This document shows positions 1 through 6,072 of a stretch of DNA of 6,124 nucleotides, piece after piece. Origin of the DNA: Acidobacteriota bacterium (GTDB taxonomy: Bacteria; Acidobacteriota; Terriglobia; Bryobacterales; Bryobacteraceae). The stretch lies in NCBI GenBank assembly GCA_026394095.1, contig JAPKYY010000266.1, positions 1 through 6,124 of the forward strand. The letters run 5' to 3'. The translations under genes and the position numbers were made by a program. The first letter of the stretch is position 1. The number at the start of each line of letters is the position of its first letter. A model generated the notes under the pieces. That model did not search any database, was not told the DNA's origin, and saw only the letters and a list, made by a program, of their open reading frames with translations.

Positions 1-2383
1 CATCGGGCGCGCTTTGCCCGATGTGCGCGATGGCTTGAAGCCCGTGCACCGCCGCATTCTCTATTCGATGAACGAAATGGGCCTGAGCTGGAACCGGCCA
101 CCGCGCAAGTGCGCTCGTGTCTGCGGCGACGTGCTCGGCAAGTACCATCCCCACGGGGAAGGCGCTGTCTATGACGCGCTGGTGCGTATGGCTCAGCCCT
201 TCTCGCTGCGCTACCCGCTGATCAATGGCCAGGGCAACTTTGGTTCTGTCGACGGCGACCCGCCAGCGGCCATGCGTTACACCGAAGCGCGCCTGTCCAA
301 GATCGCCAGCATGATGATGGAAGACATCGACAAGGAAACGGTAGATTTCAAGCCGAACTTTGACGACTCTGAAGTTGAGCCCGAGTTTCTTCCAACCGTT
401 ATCCCGAATCTGTTGATCAATGGTTCCGGCGGCATCGCCGTCGGCATGGCCACCAACATCCCGCCTCACAACCTGACGGAAGTGATGAACGGCTTGATCG
501 CCATGCTTGAGAACCCCAAGATCACAATGGCCGAGATGCTGAACATCATCACCGGGCCAGACTTCCCCACCGGTTGCCTGATTCTCGGCCGCGCTGGCAT
601 TTTTGATTGCTATTCGCGTGGACGCGGCTCGATCAAGATGCGCGCCAAGGCCTTTACCGAGAAGCTCGGCAAAGACCGCGAGAGCATCGTTATCACCGAG
701 ATTCCGTATCAGGTGAACAAGGCAAAGCTGATCACTGATATCGCTGCGCTGGTAAACGAAAAGAAGATTGACGGCATCTCCGACGTACGCGACGAGAGCG
801 ACCGCGACGGTATGCGTATCGTGCTCGAGCTCAAGCGCGGTGAGCATCACGAAGTGATCCTCAATCAGCTCTACAAGCTGACGCAGATGCAGACCAACTT
901 TGGCGCGATCATGCTGGCCATCGTTAACGGCCAGCCGCGTGAGCTGCAACTGCTGGACATCCTGCGGCTCTTTATCGAGCACCGCAAAGAAGTGGTTCGC
1001 CGGCGCACCGACTTCCTGTTGCGCAAGGCCCGCGACCGCGAACATATTTTGGTTGGCTTCAAGAAGGCTCTCGATAATCTCGACCGCCTGATTGAGCTGA
1101 TCCGTGCGGCCAAGAGCCCGCGTGAAGCCCGCGACACGATCATTGCCGAGTTTGAATTCTCCGAGCGCCAGGCTCAGGCCATCATCGAACTGCAACTCCA
1201 GCGCCTCACCGGCATGGAACAGCAGAAGATCCTCGATGAACTCGAAGAGATCCAGCGGCGCATTGCTGAGTACCTCGAGATCCTGGGTAAAGAAGCGGTT
1301 CTCAAAGCCGTAATCAACAAGGAATTCCGCGAAGTGATTGAAGAGTTCGGCGATGAGCGCCGGACAGAGATCGTCGAAGATTCCGGCGATATCGATATCG
1401 AAGACCTGGTGCAGGTAGAGGACATGGCCGTTACCGTTTCTCGCGGTGGCTACCTCAAGCGCACGAGCGTCGACACCTATCGCAGGCAGACCCGCGGCGG
1501 CAAGGGCCGCATCGGCATGGGCACCAGGGCTGAGGATGTGGTGGAACACCTGATCATCGCCTCGACCCATGACTACCTGCTGATCTTTACCTCAAAGGGC
1601 CGTGTCTACTGGCTCAAGGTGTACAACATCCCCGACGCCGGTACGATCTCGAAGGGCAAGAACATCAACGGGCTGATCAACCTGCAGCCGGATGAAGAAG
1701 TGAAGGCCTTCCTGCCCGTGCGTTATTTCACCGCCGACAAGTTCATCGTGATGGTGACCAAGCACGGCGTGATCAAGCGTACGGAGCTGACCGACTTCGA
1801 CAACCCGATGGCACGTGGCATCATTGCCTGCACGCTCGACGACAACGACGAGCTGATTTCAGCCAAGATTTCCAACGGCAAGAATCAGATCTTCCTGGCT
1901 TCACACGAAGGCATGGCGGTTCGCTTCGATGAAGAAGAAGTTCGCTCGATGGGCCGTCAGGCTCGTGGTGTGATCGCGATGAAGCTGGAGAAGGACGATT
2001 ACCTGATCTCAGCTGAAGTTGTCGATGAAAGCGCACTCATGCTGGCGATTTCAGAGAACGGTATGGGTAAGCGCACGAAGCTGACCGACTATCGCCACTC
2101 GGGCCGAGCCGTCAAGGGCGTGATCAACATGAAGGTCACCAAGAAGACGGGCAAGGTTGTGGCGACTATGCCGGTAACCGAGGATTCCGACGTGATGATT
2201 ATCACCAAGGACGGCCAGATTATCCGTATCGATTCAGCGGACATCCGCCAGTCTGGACGCAGCGCTCAGGGCGTCAAGCTGGTGAACATTGCCGAAGGCG
2301 ACAAGGTGGCCAGCGCCGGTGTGATTCCGGAATCGGATGAAGTACCGGCCGATACAGCAGAAGCAACACCACCGAAAGAGTAG
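1..2383 (+). CDS. gyrA: DNA gyrase subunit A (5' partial)
   Basis: This is the A subunit of DNA gyrase, the type II topoisomerase that introduces negative supercoils using ATP together with GyrB. The first full codon in frame is at position 2 ([18 protein letters not shown]), matching E. coli GyrA from about residue 30, so only some 29 N-terminal codons are missing. The TTG at 14 is an internal Leu, not a start. The catalytic tyrosine sits in AAMRYTE (codon 278-280, equal to E. coli Tyr122, no gaps needed), preceded by its Arg. The C-terminal beta-pinwheel contains the GyrA box QTRGGKG at 1487-1507, which separates gyrase from topoisomerase IV ParC. In the quinolone-resistance region, [10 protein letters not shown] has Gly where E. 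coli has Ser83, while Asp87 is kept. The coding region lacks the E. coli insertion after the coiled-coil domain and ends in a short tail rather than a long acidic one. It appears intact. The next gene follows after three bases. Confidence 0.98.
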   Translation, partial: IGRALPDVRDGLKPVHRRILYSMNEMGLSWNRPPRKCARVCGDVLGKYHPHGEGAVYDALVRMAQPFSLRYPLINGQGNFGSVDGDPPAAMRYTEARLSKIASMMMEDIDKETVDFKPNFDDSEVEPEFLPTVIPNLLINGSGGIAVGMATNIPPHNLTEVMNGLIAMLENPKITMAEMLNIITGPDFPTGCLILGRAGIFDCYSRGRGSIKMRAKAFTEKLGKDRESIVITEIPYQVNKAKLITDIAALVNEKKIDGISDVRDESDRDGMRIVLELKRGEHHEVILNQLYKLTQMQTNFGAIMLAIVNGQPRELQLLDILRLFIEHRKEVVRRRTDFLLRKARDREHILVGFKKALDNLDRLIELIRAAKSPREARDTIIAEFEFSERQAQAIIELQLQRLTGMEQQKILDELEEIQRRIAEYLEILGKEAVLKAVINKEFREVIEEFGDERRTEIVEDSGDIDIEDLVQVEDMAVTVSRGGYLKRTSVDTYRRQTRGGKGRIGMGTRAEDVVEHLIIASTHDYLLIFTSKGRVYWLKVYNIPDAGTISKGKNINGLINLQPDEEVKAFLPVRYFTADKFIVMVTKHGVIKRTELTDFDNPMARGIIACTLDDNDELISAKISNGKNQIFLASHEGMAVRFDEEEVRSMGRQARGVIAMKLEKDDYLISAEVVDESALMLAISENGMGKRTKLTDYRHSGRAVKGVINMKVTKKTGKVVATMPVTEDSDVMIITKDGQIIRIDSADIRQSGRSAQGVKLVNIAEGDKVASAGVIPESDEVPADTAEATPPKE

Positions 2384-2386
2384 TTC

Positions 2387-3460
2387 ATGCGATTCACAAT
2401 CCTGATGATCGGGGCATTCGCGCTTTATGCGCAGATGCCCCCGGTAATTGACTCGAAGAATATTTATTCTGAAACGACGCCCGGCAAGTTTAAGCCGGGC
2501 GTTCAGCGTTATCCCTCGCGGATCTATATCCCGCATACGCGAGACAACACAGTGTGGGTTTATGACCCGGCCACCAAGAAGATTGTTGAGAAGTTTAGCG
2601 TTGGCAAGGGCAAGAATGTCGAGCCGCAGCATGTGGTGCCTTCTTGGGACATGACCCGGATTTTCGCAACCAACGATCTGAATAATACGCTGGCCGAGAT
2701 CGACCCTATGACCGGCAAGCTGATGACGATTCACAACGTAGCCGACCCTTACAACATGTATTACACGCCTGATGGCAAGTACATGGTGGTGATGGCGGAG
2801 CGCTTGCGTCGGATTGATTTGCGAGACCCGCAGACGCTGAAGCTGGTGAAGTCGATCAACGTGCCCTGTAAGGGTGTGAACCATGCGGATTACTCCGCAG
2901 ACGGCAAGTACATGATTGCTTCTTGTGAGTTTTCAGCCGAGGTGCTGAAGATCGACATGGTGAATTTCAAGGTACTTGGCAGCATCTCGCTGACTACTGG
3001 CGCGATGCCACAGGATACGCGCGTCGGGCCTGACGGCAAGACCTTTTATGTGGCCGATATGATGAGCCACGGGATGCATGTTATTGATGGCGACAGCTTC
3101 AAGAAGACCGAGTTCATTCCGACGGGCAAGGGTTGCCACGGGCTTTATCCGAGTCGCGACACCAAACAGCTCTACATCACCAATCGCGGCGAAGGCACGA
3201 TTTCAGTCATGGACTTTGCCACGCGCAAGCTGGTGGGGCTATGGAAGATCCCGGGTGGGGGTTCGCCCGATATGGGTGGAGTCTCGGCAGACGGCAAAAT
3301 GTTCTGGGTGTCTGGCCGATATCACCACGAGATCTATGGCTTTGATACGACGACAGGACAATTGACCGAGCGGGTAAAGGTAGGCCGCGGGCCGCATGGT
3401 CTCTGCATCTTTCCGCAGCCGGGCCGCTATTCTCTGGGGCATACGGGCAATTACCGCTAG
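2387..3460 (+). CDS. Exported YVTN/YncE-like beta-propeller protein
   Basis: The 357-residue product belongs to the YVTN/YncE-type beta-propeller group. It starts with a short signal peptide (MRFTILMIGAFALYA, probable cleavage before Gln16), so the mature protein is likely periplasmic or secreted; no lipobox is seen. Repeating blade units are visible: phrases of the form YxxDGKYM, SADGKYMIAS, GPDGKTFYVAD and SADGKMFWVSG alternate with VxDxxTxKxV or IDxxTGKL strands. The end is a conserved-looking GPHGLCIFPQPGRYSLGHTGNYR-type tail (residues about 335-357). Family members often bind ligands or proteins, and no catalytic residues can be named. The ATG lies three bases after the gyrA stop, with a purine-rich GAAAGAG at 2374-2380 as ribosome binding site, so it probably shares the gyrA transcript, although no functional link to gyrase is known to me. 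Its stop overlaps the convergent DUF2239 gene by 4 bp. Confidence 0.85.
   Translation: MRFTILMIGAFALYAQMPPVIDSKNIYSETTPGKFKPGVQRYPSRIYIPHTRDNTVWVYDPATKKIVEKFSVGKGKNVEPQHVVPSWDMTRIFATNDLNNTLAEIDPMTGKLMTIHNVADPYNMYYTPDGKYMVVMAERLRRIDLRDPQTLKLVKSINVPCKGVNHADYSADGKYMIASCEFSAEVLKIDMVNFKVLGSISLTTGAMPQDTRVGPDGKTFYVADMMSHGMHVIDGDSFKKTEFIPTGKGCHGLYPSRDTKQLYITNRGEGTISVMDFATRKLVGLWKIPGGGSPDMGGVSADGKMFWVSGRYHHEIYGFDTTTGQLTERVKVGRGPHGLCIFPQPGRYSLGHTGNYR
2477..2502 (+). repeat. Perfect 9-bp inverted repeat (hairpin) inside propeller gene
   Basis: ACGCCCGGC at 2477-2485 and GCCGGGCGT at 2494-2502 are exact reverse complements around an 8-base AT-rich loop. The RNA hairpin would be GC-rich and stable, about 90 bases into the propeller reading frame (codons 31-39, TPGKFKPGV). 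No T-run follows, so it is not an intrinsic terminator. It could modulate translation or decay of the gyrA-propeller mRNA, or be a coding coincidence. Confidence 0.6.
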
Positions 3461-3993
3461 CTATTCACGATTGCCGTCAGGCGGAATAGATATTCCCGAA
3501 TGTCTTTCGGCCAATCCTCGATCTGGCTAGAGAAAAGTTCCTGGTTGTGGGCGTAGAGCGCCCGCGACGCCTCCTCATAGCGGGGAAGATTACCAGCAAG
3601 TGCGGTCATGACTCTACCGGCTGCTGCTGCCCTGCGCCGGGTTGCAGATTCGCCGCCATCACGTTGCCGTGCTTCATCCACCAATCGGCGTAGTGCGGCC
3701 GAGGCACCATTCGGCTGAGCTTCGAGCCACTCCCAATGGCGAGGCAATAGCGAAATCTCTCTCGAAGAGACTCCCAGCTTGGGGCGACCTGGCCCTCTGG
3801 GAGGTATTGCTCTCGCGATTACTTCTTCAATGCTGCCCCGGAAATCAAAGTCGACCTGACGGCCTGAGTCATCTTCGAAGATCAGAACATTGACGTCCCC
3901 GGAAGATTTGATGGCTCTCAGCACACTCTCGAGTGGGCCCGCCGCGATACAGCTGCTACCGGCAAATGCGGTGTGGTCGTTATTGTGTTCCAT
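3457..3993 (-). CDS. DUF2239 family protein, possible DNA-binding regulator
   Basis: The 178-residue product has the recognisable DUF2239 layout. An N-terminal part begins HTAFAGSSCIAAG and includes VLIFEDDSGRQVDFDFRG (residues 36-53). It is followed by PRGPGRPKLG (65-74) and REISLLPRHWEWLEAQPNGA (78-97), with the segment ending in LRRLVDEARQ at 110. The C-terminal half is helical and includes RVMTALAGNLPRYEEASRAL. The family's function is not established. PRGPGRPK resembles an AT-hook, and the REISLL strand plus two helices resembles a ribbon-helix-helix fold; both readings are mine. The start ATG at 3993-3991 has no Shine-Dalgarno sequence but follows a promoter whose -10 ends 6 bases upstream, so a leaderless mRNA is likely. 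rsgA lies 55 bp upstream on the same strand. The stop shares CTAG with the convergent propeller gene. Confidence 0.88.
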   Translation of the reverse strand: MEHNNDHTAFAGSSCIAAGPLESVLRAIKSSGDVNVLIFEDDSGRQVDFDFRGSIEEVIARAIPPRGPGRPKLGVSSREISLLPRHWEWLEAQPNGASAALRRLVDEARQRDGGESATRRRAAAAGRVMTALAGNLPRYEEASRALYAHNQELFSSQIEDWPKDIREYLFRLTAIVNS

Positions 3994-4046
3994 GAGTGAA
4001 TATTACCCGGATAATATTCATGAGTCAATATTATCCGGGTAATATT
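3991..4046 (-). repeat. 28-bp tandem duplication carrying two near-palindromic operator-like sites
   Basis: Read on the minus strand, two 28-bp units abut: 4046-4019 and 4018-3991. Each unit is a 20-mer followed by SACTCATG. The 20-mers are AATATTACCCGGATAATATT (4046-4027) and AATATTATCCGGGTAATATT (4018-3999). The units differ at only three positions. Each 20-mer is itself an 18/20 palindrome, and the two are exact reverse complements of each other, so the pair also forms a perfect 20-bp inverted repeat with an 8-base spacer. The final ATG of the downstream unit is the DUF2239 start codon; the ATG of the upstream unit is 28 bases away and out of frame. The block begins three bases past the rsgA stop codon. 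The symmetry and position suggest repressor binding sites. Confidence 0.85.
4000..4028 (-). promoter_or_regulatory. Sigma-70-like promoter of the DUF2239 gene, inside the operator repeat
   Basis: On the minus strand TTGACT (4028-4023) and TAATAT (4005-4000) are separated by 17 bases. The -35 matches the consensus at 5 of 6 positions and the -10 at 4 of 6. The -35 lies at the junction of the two repeat units and the -10 lies within the downstream palindrome, so a protein bound to either site should block RNA polymerase. The -10 ends 6 bases before the ATG, placing the transcription start at or next to the start codon. Confidence 0.6.
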
Positions 4047-4048
4047 AT

Positions 4049-4951
4049 CTAATCCCAGTCGTCCCGGTCTCGCATGGCCTTGTGGATTACTTTGACTCGC
4101 TTCTTTTCTTTGAGCGCGGCAATCTGATCCACCTGACGTTCGGCGTGCGCTGCTTCCTTCTTCAGTTTGTGGAAGGCGGCAATGCGGGCCGGATCGATGG
4201 TTCCAACAACAGCACAGCCCTTTTCATTCTCGTGTTTGCAGTTGCGAAAGCGACAGCGTTTTGCGGCAAGCTCTACGTCGTCAAAGACTTCAGGGACGCT
4301 TTCTACTCCACTGACGAGCTGGAGTTCGCGGATGCCGGGAAGGTCCATCAGAAGCCAACACTTGCCCACACCGGAAGAACCCGCCAGCGCAGCTGTTTCG
4401 CCGACACTGACATAGTCTTCAAGTTCCTTTACGCCCCATCCTGACTGGGCGCTCATAACAACAACAGGACAACCACCGGCGAGCTCTTTGGCCTGCCGCA
4501 GCAGATCCGAGGGGTCTTCAAGTAGATCCGCTTTGTTGAGAATCAAAACGGGACGAACTCCGCCTTCCTGGGCCAGCATCAGGTAACGCTCGATGCGGCG
4601 GGGGTTGAAGTCGTGATCGAGGCCCGCAACTACAAAGAGGACATCGAGGTTAGCGGCCAGGACTTGCTCTGCCATCGCCTTGCCGGGTTGCTTTCGAACG
4701 ATAACCGTCTGGCGCTCGAGGACAGCTTCGATCGAGCCTCCAGGACGAAGTGCCACCCAATCACCGGTTGTGGGCCAGAGCCCAACGGTTTGGCGCATGC
4801 GGCCACTGGGAGAGGCTTCAATTTCGCCGTCTTCTGTCCAGACAACATAACGTTCCCGATGAGTGAGGGCCACACGGCCAGCTATACAGTCGGGAAAAGA
4901 AAGCAGCTGTTGCGCAAAGGAGTCGCGCCAGCCAATAGAAATGAGATTCAT
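4049..4951 (-). CDS. rsgA: Ribosome small-subunit GTPase RsgA with internal deletion of switch I/G2
   Basis: RsgA is a circularly permuted GTPase acting late in 30S ribosome maturation. With the ATG at 4951 (MNLISIGW, typical for this subgroup) the product is 300 residues. An upstream GTG at 4996 would add 15 residues of unconvincing sequence, and a weak AGG lies 9 bases before the chosen ATG. Seen in order: an OB-fold (about 24-90), G4 NKAD (139-142), G5 MSAQSGWG (166-173), G1 GSSGVGK (191-197), G3 DLPG (203-206), and a zinc site of C233, C238, H240 and C246 in the usual C-x4-C-x-H-x5-C spacing. The anomaly is that GVGK is followed directly by CWLLMDLPGIREL. E. coli RsgA has about 43 residues between that Lys and the VIDSPG motif, and only three are present here. 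The P-loop Ser/Thr, the following helix and the HTTT switch I/G2 motif are therefore missing, in frame. GTPase activity is probably lost, although the OB-fold and zinc domain that contact the 30S subunit remain. Confidence 0.9.
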   Translation of the reverse strand: MNLISIGWRDSFAQQLLSFPDCIAGRVALTHRERYVVWTEDGEIEASPSGRMRQTVGLWPTTGDWVALRPGGSIEAVLERQTVIVRKQPGKAMAEQVLAANLDVLFVVAGLDHDFNPRRIERYLMLAQEGGVRPVLILNKADLLEDPSDLLRQAKELAGGCPVVVMSAQSGWGVKELEDYVSVGETAALAGSSGVGKCWLLMDLPGIRELQLVSGVESVPEVFDDVELAAKRCRFRNCKHENEKGCAVVGTIDPARIAAFHKLKKEAAHAERQVDQIAALKEKKRVKVIHKAMRDRDDWD

Positions 4952-5034
4952 TTGAGTTTGCCTATTCGCGTGATGATCCTCACGCGTGGGGTCCACGGGC
5001 GTCGGGGTGCCAGGCTAGCGGTTGTGTATAGGCA

Positions 5035-5062
5035 ATATCAGGCAGAGGCGAAACTTATCCAA
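5035..5062 (-). promoter_or_regulatory. Possible rsgA promoter
   Basis: On the minus strand TTGGAT (5062-5057) and TGATAT (5040-5035) are 16 bases apart, within the 145-bp divergent region between rsgA and larE. This would give an rsgA leader of roughly 75-80 bases. Each box departs from the consensus, and TGTATA on the plus strand at 5025-5030 offers a competing -10, so this is a weak call. Confidence 0.3.
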
Positions 5063-5084
5063 AAATTACCACAAGTCTGGCTCA

Positions 5085-5090
5085 TATAAT
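5085..5090 (+). promoter_or_regulatory. Consensus -10 element (TATAAT) of larE
   Basis: A perfect TATAAT lies 6 bases before the larE ATG at 5097, so the predicted start site falls on the A of the start codon and the mRNA would be leaderless. No convincing -35 is found 16-18 bases upstream; the stretch there is A-rich. The AGGGG at 5091-5095 is only one base from the ATG, too close to act as a normal Shine-Dalgarno sequence. Confidence 0.55.
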
Positions 5091-5096
5091 AGGGGC

Positions 5097-5981
5097 ATGG
5101 CATCGCTGGTCGCCATCCAAGGCACAACCCCCAAGCTCGACCCTCTGCAACTGGCTTCAAAAGAAGAACGGTTGATCGCGCTACTTCGCGAAATGAAACG
5201 AGTTTTGATCGCTTATTCTGGTGGCACCGATTCCGCCTACCTGGCTTGGGCCGCAAAGCAGGCCCTTGGGGATGAGGCGATTGCGATTACGGCAGACTCA
5301 CCATCGATCCCGGAATCACACAAGCGGGATGCGGTGGATTTCGCCAAAGGGCACGGGATCGTACACGAGATGATTCCGACCAACGAGTTTGAGAATCCAG
5401 CCTATGTTGCCAACAATCCGGATCGCTGCTTCCATTGCAAGGATGAATTGTTTCGGGTGATGGACCAGATTGCGGCTGATCGTGGATTCGAACACATCGT
5501 GTATGGCGTCAATACGGATGACCTGGGGGATTATCGCCCGGGTCAGAGCGCAGCAAAGATCCATCAGGTGAAAGCGCCGCTGGTAGACGCCGGCTTGTCG
5601 AAGGCGGAAATTCGGGAACTTTCGCTTCGGGCGAGTCTTGAAACATGGGACCGGCCGGCGGCCGCATGCCTCTCTTCGAGGATTCCCTATGGAACGCAGG
5701 TTACCCCGGAGCGGATCCGTGTAGTGGAAGAGGGTGAAGAGGCACTAAAAGTGCTGGGCTTCCGCCAATTCCGGGTACGGTACCACGATAATTTGGTTCG
5801 AATTGAGATTGCACCTGAGGAATTGGAAAAAGCACTGGATCTAAGGTTCGCCTCAAAGGTGACTTCGATCTTTAAGGGCCTTGGTTTTCATTACGTTACG
5901 CTCGACCTTGAGGGCTACCGGCAGGGGTCTTTGAACTCGGTGCTGAGCGATATGGCTAAGGTTGATTCAAGCCTTAGCTAG
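5097..5981 (+). CDS. larE: ATP-dependent sacrificial sulfur transferase LarE
   Basis: LarE is a PP-loop ATP pyrophosphatase. It adenylates the carboxylates of pyridinium biscarboxylic acid mononucleotide and inserts sulfur, making the nickel-pincer cofactor of lactate racemase-type LarA enzymes. The 294-residue product has the PP-loop SGGTDS at 41-46 (usually SGGVDS), NPDRCFHCKDELF at 107-119, a YGVNTDDLGDYRPG stretch (136-149), RPAAACLSSRIPYG (186-199) with Cys191 at the place of the sacrificial cysteine of Lactobacillus plantarum LarE, and the C-terminal signature DLEGYRQGSLN (270-280). Cys111, Cys114 and Cys191 are its only cysteines, a pattern compatible with LarE versions that carry an iron-sulfur cluster instead of sacrificing their own sulfur. 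The ATG at 5097 was chosen because the upstream in-frame extension crosses the TATAAT promoter element; the first 20 residues are still longer than in many LarE proteins. No larA, larB or larC is present in the window. Confidence 0.93.
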   Translation: MASLVAIQGTTPKLDPLQLASKEERLIALLREMKRVLIAYSGGTDSAYLAWAAKQALGDEAIAITADSPSIPESHKRDAVDFAKGHGIVHEMIPTNEFENPAYVANNPDRCFHCKDELFRVMDQIAADRGFEHIVYGVNTDDLGDYRPGQSAAKIHQVKAPLVDAGLSKAEIRELSLRASLETWDRPAAACLSSRIPYGTQVTPERIRVVEEGEEALKVLGFRQFRVRYHDNLVRIEIAPEELEKALDLRFASKVTSIFKGLGFHYVTLDLEGYRQGSLNSVLSDMAKVDSSLS

Positions 5982-6000
5982 GGAATATCCCTAATTTTAT
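5979..6000 (+). terminator. Weak intrinsic terminator after larE
   Basis: TAGGG (5979-5983) pairs with CCCTA (5989-5993), with an AATAT loop; one more A-T pair inside is possible. It is followed by ATTTTATTT. The stem includes the larE stop codon. It is short for a Rho-independent terminator but has the right position and T-rich tail. Confidence 0.4.
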
Positions 6001-6030
6001 TTGAACTTGAGTACCGTTACTGTCCATAGT
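6001..6030 (+). promoter_or_regulatory. Possible promoter for the gene starting at 6073
   Basis: TTGAAC (6001-6006) and CATAGT (6025-6030) are 18 bases apart, each matching the sigma-70 consensus at 4 of 6 positions. A start near 6037 would leave a leader of about 36 bases containing the ribosome binding site. Weak boxes, so tentative. Confidence 0.22.
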
Positions 6031-6053
6031 GTGATGCCTAGGTGTCGCAAATT

Positions 6054-6064
6054 GGAGAGGAGAG
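6054..6064 (+). promoter_or_regulatory. Strong ribosome binding site before ATG 6073
   Basis: A purine run, GGAGAGGAGAG, contains AGGAG at 6058-6062, 10 bases before the ATG. It contrasts with the two leaderless-looking genes upstream and supports a well-translated product. Confidence 0.65.
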
Positions 6065-6072
6065 CAAAAACA

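Noticed and set aside
2234..2884. 216-codon open frame on the minus strand across the gyrA end and the propeller start
   Set aside because: It is antisense to two well-supported genes, has no recognisable domain, and its His/Arg-rich composition is typical of a shadow frame.
3443..3477. Bidirectional terminator at the convergent propeller/DUF2239 ends
   Set aside because: ACGGGCAA (3443-3450) and TTGCCGT (3471-3477) pair only with a bulge around a 20-base loop, and there is no T-tract on either side.
3999..4046. Perfect 20-bp inverted repeat as intrinsic terminator of rsgA
   Set aside because: It lies right after the rsgA stop and would fold strongly, but no T-run follows on the minus strand, the stem is AT-rich at both ends, and its arms contain the promoter elements of the next gene. 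An operator reading fits better, although some effect on read-through from rsgA is possible.
4082..4444. Plus-strand 120-codon open frame opposite rsgA
   Set aside because: It lies entirely antisense to the conserved zinc and G-motif regions of rsgA and shows no family resemblance.
4049..4951. A complete novel defence or mobile system in the window
   Set aside because: All genes belong to known housekeeping or uncharacterised but widespread families. There are no nucleases, transposases, toxin-antitoxin pairs or repeats beyond the local 28-bp duplication.
4952..4996. Upstream GTG start for rsgA giving 315 residues
   Set aside because: The added residues (MDPTREDHHANRQTQ) look unlike RsgA, and MNLISIGW matches the usual beginning of this subgroup, so the ATG at 4951 is preferred.
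4958..5035. Long-range pairing of TTGCCTAT (4958-4965) with ATAGGCAA (5028-5035) hiding the rsgA ribosome binding site
   Set aside because: The 8-bp arms are exact, but a match of this size is not surprising in a region of this length, and the predicted rsgA start site would exclude one arm from the mRNA.
5022..5096. Upstream ATG start for larE at 5022
   Set aside because: The extra 25 codons span the consensus TATAAT and an AT-rich promoter-like region, and add sequence unlike LarE.
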